From positions 124,001-188,000 of the forward strand of contig PBNE01000002.1 of NCBI GenBank assembly GCA_002722885.1: DNA of 64,000 nt, written 5' to 3'. The position numbers were made by a program, and so were the translations under genes. The stretch's first letter is position 1. Every line of letters starts with the position of its first letter. The notes beneath the pieces were generated by a model. That model did not search any database. It saw nothing but the letters and a program-made list of their open reading frames with translations, and had not been told where the DNA came from. This document shows positions 17,840 to 25,745 of the stretch, one piece after another. The DNA comes from Rhodospirillaceae bacterium. Its GTDB lineage: Bacteria > Pseudomonadota > Alphaproteobacteria > SP197.

Positions 17840-18233
17840 ATGATCGAGTTGATCGCCGCCTGTGTCGTCTTTGTCGGAAGCCACATCCTGCTTTCCGGGA
17901 CACCTCTGCGCGGCGTTCTGGCTGGTCATGCTGGCGTTGGTGTTTTTTGTCGTGTGCGGGAATGCCACGCCCAATCCGTCGTCGGTCGGCTCGGAGAAGG
18001 CACTCGAACGTGAGAATGCCGCAGGCGGCATCTTCTCGATCACGCGTCACCCCCTGCTGTGGGGCATCGCGCTGTGGGCTCTTGCCCACCTGATCGCCAA
18101 CGGCGATGTCGCGAGCCTGCTGTTCTTCGCCAGCATCGTGGTCCCGCTCCGGAGCGTCCCGCAGATGCACATGTCCATCGAGACCGGTTCGCGCTTATCA
18201 ACTTCCCTGGTTGTGCCGCTGGCCGAGGCGTAA
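17840..18233 (+). pseudogene. NnrU-family membrane protein remnant (internal deletion plus frameshift)
   Basis: An ATG at 17840 opens a frame reading MIELIAACVVFVGSHILLS, a typical NnrU N-terminus. About 90 bp later the similarity jumps to another frame: 'LALVFFVVCGNATPNPSSVG', 'FSITRHPLLWGIALWALAHL' and 'ANGDVASLLFFAS', the conserved C-terminal half. Roughly 40 residues that normally lie between are missing, and the normal end is lost where the sequence meets argG. NnrU proteins are membrane proteins linked to denitrification regulation or terpenoid-isomerase-like folds. The 5' end is 5 bp after folD, suggesting it was once co-transcribed. Confidence 0.7.
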
Positions 18234-19409
18234 TCGCAGAGCGTTCAGGCGAATGAAGCCCTCGGCGTCACGCTGATCGTAGACCGCATCTTCCTCGAAG
18301 GTGACATGGGGCAGACTGTAGAGAGAGTGCTGCGACTTGCGCCCGGTCACGATCACATTGCCCTTGTAGAGCTTGAGACGCACCGTGCCGGAGACATGCT
18401 TCTGACTGCGGTCGATCAAGGCCTGGAGCATCTCGCGCTCAGGCGAAAACCAGAAGCCGTTGTAGAGCAGTTCCGCGTAGCGCGGCATCAGCTCGTCCTT
18501 GAGGTGCGCCGCGCCGCGATCGAGCGTAATCGATTCCATGGCACGATGGGCGGTGTGCAGCACCGTGCCGCCCGGCGTCTCGTAGACACCGCGGCTCTTC
18601 ATGCCGACAAACCGGTTCTCGACCATATCGAGACGTCCGATGCCGTTGGCTCCGCCCAGCTCGTTCAGGCATGTGAGCAGAGCAGCCGGTGACAGAACCT
18701 CACCGTCGATGCCCACGGGATCACCCTTCTCGAAGTCGATCTCGATCTCGGTCGGTGTGTCCGGCGCATCAACGGGATCGATCGTGCGGGAATAGACGTA
18801 GTCGGGCGGCGCGTCCCAGGGGTCTTCCAGCACCTTGCCCTCAGCAGAGATGTGCAGAAGGTTCGCGTCGACCGAGAACGGCGCCTCACCCCGCTTGTCG
18901 CGGTGAATCGGAATCTGGTGGCTCTCGGCATAGGAGATGAGCTTGGTGCGCGAGTTCAGATCCCACTCGCGCCACGGTGCGATGACCTTGATGTCGGGGT
19001 TGAGGCCGTAGTAGCCGAGCTCGAAGCGGACCTGGTCGTTGCCCTTTCCGGTGGCGCCATGGGCCACGGCATCGGCACCGGTCTCCCGGGCGATCTCGAT
19101 CTGGCGCTTGGCGATCAGCGGACGCGCGATCGAGGTGCCCAGAAGATAGACGCCCTCATAAAGCGCATTGGCGCGGAACATCGGAAAGACATAGTCGCGC
19201 ACGAACTCCTCGCGCAAATCCTCAATGTAGATCTCCTTGATCCCCATCATCTCGGCCTTCTGGCGCGCCGGCTCCAGCTCTTCACCCTGGCCGAGGTCGG
19301 CCGTGAAGGTCACGACCTCGCAGCGATAGGTATCCTGCAACCAGCGCAGGATGACCGATGTGTCGAGCCCGCCCGAATAGGCCAGCACCACCTTCTTGAT
19401 CTCACTCAT
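18198..19409 (-). CDS. argG: Argininosuccinate synthase
   Basis: The 403-residue enzyme starts [20 protein letters not shown], with the SGGLDTS pyrophosphate-binding loop of N-type ATP pyrophosphatases. '[20 protein letters not shown]' carries the aspartate/citrulline-binding residues, and '[20 protein letters not shown]' is also diagnostic. It condenses citrulline and aspartate with ATP to argininosuccinate, the penultimate step of arginine synthesis. Length is normal. The 3' end overlaps the decayed NnrU gene on the other strand. No argH is in this window. Confidence 0.97.
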   Translation of the reverse strand: MSEIKKVVLAYSGGLDTSVILRWLQDTYRCEVVTFTADLGQGEELEPARQKAEMMGIKEIYIEDLREEFVRDYVFPMFRANALYEGVYLLGTSIARPLIAKRQIEIARETGADAVAHGATGKGNDQVRFELGYYGLNPDIKVIAPWREWDLNSRTKLISYAESHQIPIHRDKRGEAPFSVDANLLHISAEGKVLEDPWDAPPDYVYSRTIDPVDAPDTPTEIEIDFEKGDPVGIDGEVLSPAALLTCLNELGGANGIGRLDMVENRFVGMKSRGVYETPGGTVLHTAHRAMESITLDRGAAHLKDELMPRYAELLYNGFWFSPEREMLQALIDRSQKHVSGTVRLKLYKGNVIVTGRKSQHSLYSLPHVTFEEDAVYDQRDAEGFIRLNALRLRLGQRHNQGS

Positions 19410-19632
19410 GTCCCGTCCGTCATCATCAGCGACTGGCGGTGTTTAGAGCAGATTGGCGGCAATGGGAATTAGCCAGCGTCCTCGCGTCCGTATCAGGGGC
19501 CGAACGTGATGTGATCATCATCACGCTTTTTCATGCCCGTCCCATCAAACTGGCAAGGCCCTTGCTATAGTTCCGGTGTGTCAAACGAGAAGGCCCAGGG
19601 GTCGAGCGCACCACTGGTGAAGAGAGGACAGG

Positions 19633-20002
19633 ATGTCTCAAAAAGAAACAGTGAAACAGAAAGCTTGTCTTCTTGTTGCAGGCGTCGTGCTTGGCGTCGC
19701 CTTGATCGCCGGTTCTGCAACGGTTGTGGGGATGAGCGCCCCTGCTGCCGCGGCGATCGACGGTGTTGACACCCATTGCCATATTAAATTCTTCCTGGTG
19801 CACCTGGACCATGAGGCACCGACCACAAGTTTCGACAGTCTCACGGACGACGAACGCAAAACGATTCTCGAGCTTCGTTGGTGGTCACTGACCGACCTGC
19901 TTGAGACGGACGACGTGGTCTACACCACCGGGACTCGCCGACCTCATAGCCGACCTGATTCGCGAGGAACCGGTAGACTTTCCTATCCGTCTCCCTGCGT
20001 AA
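19633..20002 (+). pseudogene. Chimeric fragment: signal-peptide-like N-terminus joined to the 3' part of a Nudix hydrolase
   Basis: A frame starting at 19633 (AGGA upstream) encodes MSQKETVKQKACLLVAGVVL and a hydrophobic leader ending in APAAAA. It runs straight into 'IKFFLVHLDHEAPTTSF' and 'LELRWWSLTDLLETDDVVY', the C-terminal third of a Nudix hydrolase. A frameshift near 19925-19935 follows; the continuation PGLADLIADLIREEPVDFPI is in another frame and ends at TAA 20002. The Nudix box itself (GX5EX7REUXEEXGU) is absent. This looks like a deletion that fused an unrelated secreted-protein start to a Nudix tail. Expression as a functional protein is doubtful. Confidence 0.65.
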
Positions 20003-20022
20003 CGCCGCCCAACGCGGCTGCG

Positions 20023-20348
20023 TCACAACGCCGGGACGGAACCATCAGCGCTGAGGCCTAGGAGCCAGGTTTCCTTGTGGCGATTGCGCTCGTTGATAAA
20101 CGTGGTGACAAGGTGCATGACGATCTTGTCGGCGATGCGCCGCGACGCCGGACGATCGGTTGCCATGTTGGCCCGGATCTCGTCGAGGCCGGCTGCGAAG
20201 GCATGGTCCCGCATGGCCATAGCGGCCTGTCTCGATCAAAGGGCTCGGGATAGTGCACCATCGTCACCGGATCAGCGGTCAGGGCCGCGAACCAGTCAAG
20301 ATCGTCCAACCGAAAAGGCCGAAGCCGAAGATCGGCGGTTTCGATCAC
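20023..20348 (-). pseudogene. GNAT acetyltransferase remnant with internal deletion
   Basis: From 20348 the minus strand reads MIETADLRLRPFRLDDLDWF and onward for about 40 residues, a RimJ/RimL-type GNAT N-terminus. Similarity then resumes in a different frame with 'GLDEIRANMATDRPASRRIA' and 'FINERNRHKETWLLGLSAD', the GNAT C-terminus. The acetyl-CoA-binding core (Q/R-x-x-G-x-G/A) is missing, so an internal deletion of about 80-90 residues plus a frameshift has occurred near 20225. It lies head to tail with the triple-RidA gene (12 bp apart) and may once have been in its operon. Confidence 0.65.
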
Positions 20349-20359
20349 GCCATCGGCGA

Positions 20360-21589
20360 TCAGTCCTTCTCCTTCATGGCAAAGACGTCGATCTCGATCA
20401 CCATGGAATCATAGGCCAGCACCGGCAGCGGCACGCCGGTCGTCGCCGGCCCCGGGTTGCTGAAGTAGGACGAGCGGATCGGCAGGTTGGCGTTGAGCGC
20501 CTCGGCGCCACAGTCACCTTTGTAGACGGTCATGACCTTGCAGGTGTCGTCGTAATCGGCGCCAAGCTCGTTGAGGATCGTACCGATGTGAACCATGGCT
20601 TGATGAGTCTGAGCCGAGAGGTCATCGGGATTGACGGCCTCGCCATTCTTGTTGAGCGAGACCTGCCCGCCCAGAAAGATCATCTCCTCGCACTTCAGGC
20701 CGTGTTTGTACGGCAGGTGCACGTGCCAGTCCCACAGACTGTCGGGCCAGACGTGCTTGCGCGGCAGACGGCTGCCGTCCTCGCCCAGCATCGCCACGAC
20801 GCCGATCTTGATCAGCACGTCGGCGTTGGCGTGGCGCGGGATCGGAACACCCGTCGCGGCCGGTCCCGGCTCGGAGAAGTGCGCGGCGCAGGCCAGGGCA
20901 GCGGCTTCGAAATCACCGACACCGGAACCACCCGCGTACCATCGGTTGATCTTGACCGTGTCGTCATAGACCGCACCGAAATGCCCCAGAACAGCGCCGA
21001 CCTGGCTGACCACCTGTTTGGTCTGCTCGACGATGTCGCCGGTGTGGAGCACCGCTCCGGCCCCGTCGATCGGGTACTGCGCGGATGTGAAGATCATCTT
21101 GCCTGAGTGGACGCCCTGCACGAAGGGTTTCGGAAGCGGCGAGCCGAGCTCGTCGGGAGCATAGCTGCGCGGCATGCGTTCACCATTCTCGCGGCGCATC
21201 GCATAACCCTCGATCTCCACCACTAGACCGTCATAAGCGAGCCATGGAACGGGCACCGCGTTGACCGCGGGACGGCAGCCGTCTGGCAGGCAGGCGCCGA
21301 CCATCTCGAGGAAGGTGCACTCGTCCATCGAGCCATCGTTCACGTAGAAGCAAAGCAGGGTCACAAGGTCTTCGAGATCGCAGTCGAGACCTTCCAGCAC
21401 TCGTGCGAAATTCGCCATGACTGCCTTGGCCTGGGCGGCGGTATCACCCTTGTTGAGGACTTCACCGTCAGGCGTCAGGTTGACCTGACCACCGACCCAG
21501 ATCATCTCGCCACAGCGAACGCCGTGCTTGTGGTTCACCGTGATCGGCCAGTTCCAGTGGCCTTCGGGCCAGCAATGATGTTTGTCCAT
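20360..21589 (-). CDS. Triple RidA/YjgF-domain protein
   Basis: The 409-residue protein is three tandem RidA (YjgF/YER057c) domains: about 1-132, 140-268 and 278-409. Domains 1 and 3 open alike ('WPEGHWNWPITVNHKHG' and 'WPDSLWDWHVHLPYKHG') and share the 'GGQV' strand. Only domain 1 keeps an arginine (Arg106, 'GCRPAVNAVPV') where RidA uses Arg105 to hydrolyse reactive enamines/imines. Domains 2 and 3 have Ala/Thr there ('GPAATGVPIP', 'GPATTGVPLP'). RidA is normally a homotrimer, so this may be a single-chain trimer with one canonical active site. Start chosen by a strong GGGAGGAG site. Function is inferred: imine deaminase or related hydrolase. Confidence 0.85.
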   Translation of the reverse strand: MDKHHCWPEGHWNWPITVNHKHGVRCGEMIWVGGQVNLTPDGEVLNKGDTAAQAKAVMANFARVLEGLDCDLEDLVTLLCFYVNDGSMDECTFLEMVGACLPDGCRPAVNAVPVPWLAYDGLVVEIEGYAMRRENGERMPRSYAPDELGSPLPKPFVQGVHSGKMIFTSAQYPIDGAGAVLHTGDIVEQTKQVVSQVGAVLGHFGAVYDDTVKINRWYAGGSGVGDFEAAALACAAHFSEPGPAATGVPIPRHANADVLIKIGVVAMLGEDGSRLPRKHVWPDSLWDWHVHLPYKHGLKCEEMIFLGGQVSLNKNGEAVNPDDLSAQTHQAMVHIGTILNELGADYDDTCKVMTVYKGDCGAEALNANLPIRSSYFSNPGPATTGVPLPVLAYDSMVIEIDVFAMKEKD

Positions 21590-21663
21590 GGTCTCCTCCC
21601 GCGTTGAGGCGGCAGCATGGACCAGGAGCCGACAGACGGACAAGTCCATCGATGCGTCAAATG

Positions 21664-21984
21664 CTACAACAAGGCCGAGGGTTTCAAGCGGGCAGCGATG
21701 GCACCGGCGAGACGTTCGACCGCCGGTTCGGTCAGGCCCGGCGCCATGCGAATGCCGACGTCGACCGAGCCGATCGGCGGGAAGCCATCGTCCGGCTCGA
21801 GCACCCGCATGGACAACACGACGGAACTATCGCCAACATGGGACACTGCGAGGCCCGACAGGACAAAGGTCTGCAGACCCATATAGCTCCGGATGATACA
21901 GGCGATACGGTAGTTCACCCCGGCCGTATCGAGCGCGGCCAGCGCGTTCCGTCGCATCTGGCAGTAGGGCTCGGTGGTCGTCAC
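21664..21984 (-). pseudogene. LysR-type regulator remnant (C-terminal third of the effector domain)
   Basis: The minus strand encodes about 106 residues matching only the end of a LysR substrate-binding domain: 'EPYCQMRRNALAALDTAGV', 'SYMGLQTFVLSGLAVSHVGD' and 'GFPPIGSVDVGIRMAPG'. The helix-turn-helix and the first two thirds of the protein are absent; upstream DNA immediately becomes a DUF1127 gene on the opposite strand. LysR/DUF1127 divergent pairs are common in alphaproteobacteria, so a deletion probably removed the LysR 5' part while leaving the partner. Non-functional as a regulator. Confidence 0.7.
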
Positions 21985-22013
21985 ATTGACCTCGCAAGCA
22001 CGACGAGGAGACC

Positions 22014-22238
22014 ATGATGCACCGCACCGAAGCGCAACGCCTCACCCTGCACGCCGACCCGCTGACGGGTCGTCTGTCGTAGCTGTGGTATCGTCTGCTG
22101 TGCTGGTAGCAGGTCGCTGCGGAGCGCCGTCATCTTCTGTTGCTGGACGACCGTAACCTGCTCGATATGGGTATCCGGCGCGAAGACGCTCTGCGGGAGG
22201 ATCAGCGACCCTTCTGGCAGTCCCGGCAGTGCCGGTGA
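22014..22238 (+). pseudogene. DUF1127 small protein gene interrupted by two in-frame TAG codons
   Basis: The 75-codon frame from ATG 22014 to TGA 22238 stays in register but contains TAG at 22080-22082 and 22107-22109. The downstream part, 'AERRHLLLLDDRNLLDMGIR' followed by EDALREDQRPFW, is a clear DUF1127 (YjiS-like) domain: a basic helix, the LDD motif, and the family ending. DUF1127 proteins are small RNA-binding or stress-related proteins. Each TAG can derive from TGG by one transition (or two from CGG). A GAGGAG site precedes the ATG. It abuts the rlmN stop with no gap. Confidence 0.7.
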
Positions 22239-23366
22239 TCAGGCCGCTGCGCCGGCGGCCTGCTCCTTCAGAAGTTCGCTTTTGCGCTTCTTGACGGTAT
22301 CGGACTTGAGTTGGCCGCAAGCCGCGAAGATATCGCGGCCGCGCGGACGACGGACCGGGGCAGAAAGGCCGCCGTCGTTCACGATGCGCGCAAAGGCGTG
22401 GATGCGATTGTTCGACGAGCACTCATAGGGTGCGCCGGGCCAGGCATTGAACGGAATCAGATTCACCTTGGCCGGGATGCCCTGAAGCAGCGCCACCAGA
22501 GCACGGGCGTCGGCATCGCTGTCGTTCACGTCCTTCAGCATGACGTACTCGAAGGTGATGCGACGGGCGTTGCTGGCGCCGGGATAGGCGCGGCAGGCAG
22601 CGAGCAGTTCCTCGATCGGGTGCTTCTTGTTGAGCGGCACGAGACGGTTGCGGATTTCGTCGGTCACGGCATGAAGCGAGACCGCGAGATCGACTTTCAG
22701 CTCATCGCCGCAGCGCTGAATCATCGGCACGACACCGGAGGTCGACAACGTGATGCGTCGGCGCGAGAGCGCGATGCCCTCTTCGTCCATGACGATCTTG
22801 AGCGCCGTCTTCACGTTCTCGAAGTTATAGAGCGGCTCGCCCATGCCCATCATCACGATATTCGAAAGCATCCGGCCACCGTCGGTCGGCGTCGGCCATT
22901 CGCCCAGCGCATCCCGCGCCAGCATGAACTGGCCGACGATCTCGCCGGGCTCGAGATTGCGCACCAGCCGTTGCGTGCCGGTGTGGCAGAAGGTGCAGGT
23001 CAGCGTACAGCCGACCTGGGACGAGATGCACAGCGCGCCGCGGTCCTCTTCGGGAATGTGCACACTTTCGATGAGGTGCCCGCCTTCGGTGCGCAGCAGC
23101 CACTTCTGGGTGCGGTCTTCGCTGACCTGGTGGCGCGCCACGTCGGGACGATCGAGCACGAAGTGTTCGGTCAGTTTCTCGCGGAAGCTCTTGGCCAGCG
23201 TCGTCATCGCGGCAAAATCAGTTTCGCCACGGTGATAGATCCAGTGCCACAGCTGCTTGGCCCGGAACGGCTTTTCGCCCAGCGCAGCTATTTCCTCGCC
23301 CAGCGCCGCGCGCGAAAGCCCGATCAGGTTCTTGCGGGTCGGTGTAGTGGTCTCAACGGCATCCAT
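22239..23366 (-). CDS. rlmN: Dual-specificity 23S rRNA (A2503-C2) / tRNA (A37-C2) methyltransferase
   Basis: The protein has about 375 residues. The radical SAM cluster motif is '[20 protein letters not shown]' (CxxxCxxC). '[14 protein letters not shown]' and '[14 protein letters not shown]' bind SAM, and the '[13 protein letters not shown]' cysteine is the C-terminal catalytic Cys used in the methyl-transfer adduct. RlmN methylates C2 of A2503 in 23S rRNA and A37 in a subset of tRNAs, tuning translational accuracy. The start [17 protein letters not shown] at 23366 is preferred to an in-frame upstream Met by family length. Confidence 0.96.
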   Translation of the reverse strand: MDAVETTTPTRKNLIGLSRAALGEEIAALGEKPFRAKQLWHWIYHRGETDFAAMTTLAKSFREKLTEHFVLDRPDVARHQVSEDRTQKWLLRTEGGHLIESVHIPEEDRGALCISSQVGCTLTCTFCHTGTQRLVRNLEPGEIVGQFMLARDALGEWPTPTDGGRMLSNIVMMGMGEPLYNFENVKTALKIVMDEEGIALSRRRITLSTSGVVPMIQRCGDELKVDLAVSLHAVTDEIRNRLVPLNKKHPIEELLAACRAYPGASNARRITFEYVMLKDVNDSDADARALVALLQGIPAKVNLIPFNAWPGAPYECSSNNRIHAFARIVNDGGLSAPVRRPRGRDIFAACGQLKSDTVKKRKSELLKEQAAGAAA

Positions 23367-23418
23367 GGCGCGGGATATAGTCTTCGCGCGCAGGAAAGCC
23401 AATCATTTGAGTCGCGCG

Positions 23419-23940
23419 TCAGTTGGCGCAGTGGTTGCTGATCGCCTCGTAGGCTGCGGTGAATCCCAACAGCGAGAACGTGTCGGTGGTCTGTGTGCCA
23501 CGCCAGGATTTGCCGCTCACGGTCATGTCCACGCCGGCCTTCATGGCCGCGACGAGATCGTGGTCATCGCTGTCGGTGTAGGTCCAAGCCGTGTCGCCGC
23601 CGCTGAACAGCGAGAAGCTCTTGTTGCCAACAGTCACCGTGACCGGGGCGTCCTCTTCATAGTTATAGCCGGCGATGATCGAAACAACGTCGCGGCTGCC
23701 GCCGGGCGAGCGGTGTGTCACCAGGGTCCAGATGTCACCGCGCTGGTCATAGGCGCCCTGCGAATCTGTCGGCTCGCTGCCCATGTAGCAGACCCGCGTT
23801 CCTCCATCCTGATAGGTGAACGCCGACCAGTCGCGGTAGGTGCCCAGAGTTTGAGGCTCCTGCGCATCCGCCGGCCAGCCTGTCGCCACCAGAACGAGGC
23901 AGAGAACAAAGAAGGAAAAGGAGCGAAGAACGGTGGTCAT
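23419..23940 (-). CDS. Invasion-associated locus B (IalB)-like secreted protein
   Basis: The 173-residue protein has a signal peptide (MTTVLRSFSFFVLCLVLVAT... PADAQ, cleavage after about residue 26). The mature part begins 'EPQTLGTYRDWSAFTYQDGG', followed by 'RVCYMGSEP' and 'VSIIAGYNYEEDAPVTVTVG', matching the IalB family. IalB proteins are small periplasmic or outer-membrane-associated beta-rich proteins. In Bartonella one aids erythrocyte invasion, but homologues are widespread in free-living alphaproteobacteria and their role is unknown. It lies between rlmN and a SpoU gene on the same strand. Confidence 0.82.
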   Translation of the reverse strand: MTTVLRSFSFFVLCLVLVATGWPADAQEPQTLGTYRDWSAFTYQDGGTRVCYMGSEPTDSQGAYDQRGDIWTLVTHRSPGGSRDVVSIIAGYNYEEDAPVTVTVGNKSFSLFSGGDTAWTYTDSDDHDLVAAMKAGVDMTVSGKSWRGTQTTDTFSLLGFTAAYEAISNHCAN

Positions 23941-24087
23941 GTCGAGAGCCCTGCAATCATCGTCGCGGTCTGAGGCGCGGGTTGTGGTGTGGTTTGTGGT
24001 CTTATTAGCCATGGGGACACTAATCAAATGAGCAGGGCGAAAACAGGGCAAACCTGTCTTTCCTGTCACGCGGGCTGCGCCCGATCC

Positions 24088-24624
24088 CTACGCCGATCTG
24101 TCGGCCTTGGGTTTCCTTACAAACCGTCCGCCATGAACATGGCGGCGAAGCTCTTCTGCGCCCCCGTGGGGTGTCACCGGGCGCGAGAACCGGCCGGTCA
24201 CCCGAAGACGATCGTACATGACGATCGCACCGGCGATCGCGACGTTGATGCAGAACGCGGTCGGGATCTTCACGACATGGTCGCAACACACCAGAAGCTC
24301 GGGCGACAAACTGCCCTTTTCGGGGCCCAGGACATAGGCCGCGCTGTTGGGATGGTGGAAGGCCGGCAGGTCGACGGCATCTTCGGTCAGCTCGATGCCG
24401 ACGAGCTGGCACCCCTTGGGCAGGCGGAAATCATCGAGATCGGTGAAGTTGAAGAACGGCACGCTCTTGTGAGCGTTCGAGGTGTCGGTTCCCAGCGAGA
24501 CTCGCGGGTCCGGGGCAATGGTGAAGGCAAAACTGGCACCAAAGGCATGGGCCGACCGGAACAGGTTGCCCAGATTGCCCGTTTTGGAGACGCCTTCCAC
24601 GCCGATGCCGAAATAGCCACGCAT
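24088..24624 (-). CDS. SpoU/TrmH-family RNA 2'-O-ribose methyltransferase
   Basis: The 178-residue SPOUT protein has motif 1 'NLGNLFRSAHAFGASFAFTI', motif 2 'AAYVLGPEKGSLSPELL' and motif 3 'IPTAFCINVAIAGAIVMYDR', which form the knotted SAM-binding site. Small SpoU proteins of this length methylate tRNA (TrmL/TrmH) or rRNA; which RNA is used here is uncertain. The basic tail (RFVRKPKADRSA) could bind RNA. The start MRGYFGIGVEG fits the family; the frame is open upstream only over the divergent asparaginase region. Confidence 0.88.
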   Translation of the reverse strand: MRGYFGIGVEGVSKTGNLGNLFRSAHAFGASFAFTIAPDPRVSLGTDTSNAHKSVPFFNFTDLDDFRLPKGCQLVGIELTEDAVDLPAFHHPNSAAYVLGPEKGSLSPELLVCCDHVVKIPTAFCINVAIAGAIVMYDRLRVTGRFSRPVTPHGGAEELRRHVHGGRFVRKPKADRSA

Positions 24625-24726
24625 CGGCCGAACCTGCCAAGCCCGATGCATCGTGGCAAGCGACAGCCATTGACCGAGCCAGCACCTTGGCCTACCCCAA
24701 CCGCCTTCATGCATGAGGCTCCAGGC

Positions 24727-25745
24727 ATGTCCGGCACCACCAACCCCATCCTGATCGATGTCACGCGCGGCAACACCGTCGAAAGCCGCCAACGCGGCGC
24801 TGTCGTGGTGAGCGATGCCAGGGGCAACGTGGTCTGGAGCCTGGGTGATCCTGAACTGGTCATGTTTCCCCGTTCAGCGATCAAGCCGATCCAGGCCGCA
24901 CTGGCGATGGCCGAATCCGGTGCGATGGATACCTTCGGTGTCTCTCAGAAGGAGCTCGCGCTCGCCTGTGCCAGCCACAACGGTGAGCCCATGCATGTCG
25001 AGCCCGTGCTGACCTGGCTCGAGCGGCTGGGCCTGTCACCGGCCAATCTGGAATGCGGCCGTCAGGATCCCGGCATCGCCAAGGACCTGCATGAACTCTA
25101 TCGCTCCGGCGGCGAGGCTAGTGCCGAACACAACAACTGCTCGGGCAAACACTCGGGCTTCCTGACCGTGTGCCGCCACATGGATGTCGACCCTAAGGGT
25201 TACCTCGACCCCGAGCACCCGGCCCAGGCGGCGGTCTGACGGACCATGGCTGAGATGTGCGGTGTCGATCTCGCAACAGCCGACCTTGGGATCGATGGCT
25301 GCGGCGTGCCGTCGATCGCCATGCCACTCCACGCCCTGGTGCTCGGCATGGCACGACTGGCCGATCCCGCCGGTCTGCACGACAGCTGCACGCAGGCCTG
25401 CGGCGCGATTGTCAAAGCCATGGTGGCCCACCCGTTGATGGTCGCCGGCACGGGCCCGTCCTGTGCCGCGCTGATGGAGACCGGACGTGGCCGTTACGTG
25501 GTGAAGGGGGCGTGGAAGGCGTTTATGCGGGCGCCTGGCCCGAGAAAGGCCTGGGCATCGCACTGAAAATTGAGGACGGAGCGGGACGCGCCGCCGAGGC
25601 GGTCATGACCCATGTGCTGCAACGGCTTAGCGCCCTGGACGATACCGCCAGCGCCGCACTGACCGAATGGTCGACCCGACCCCAGCGCAACTGGGTCGGC
25701 ACCCACACCGGTGATGTCAGGGCGGCTGAAGCCCTGCTCGCCTAG
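24727..25745 (+). pseudogene. L-asparaginase II family gene with a nonsense codon and a frameshift
   Basis: Translation from ATG 24727 gives MSGTTNPILIDVTRGNTVES and 'LVMFPRSAIKPIQAALAMAE', the asparaginase II family (PF06089 type). An in-frame TGA at 25237-25239 interrupts 'HPAQAAV', and the same frame continues RTMAEMCGVDLATADLGIDG, so CGA (Arg) to TGA is likely. A second lesion is a missing base in the G5 run at 25506-25510; the third segment resumes as GVEGVYAGAWPEKGLGIALK and ends at TAG 25745. The intact protein would have about 339 residues. Two independent lesions argue for a genuine pseudogene. Its stop overlaps that of the convergent acetoacetyl-CoA synthetase gene. Confidence 0.85.

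Noticed and set aside
19410-25745. Insertion sequence or prophage scar as the cause of the gene graveyard
   Set aside because: No transposase fragments, terminal inverted repeats or target duplications could be recognised. The remnants look like deletions and point lesions.
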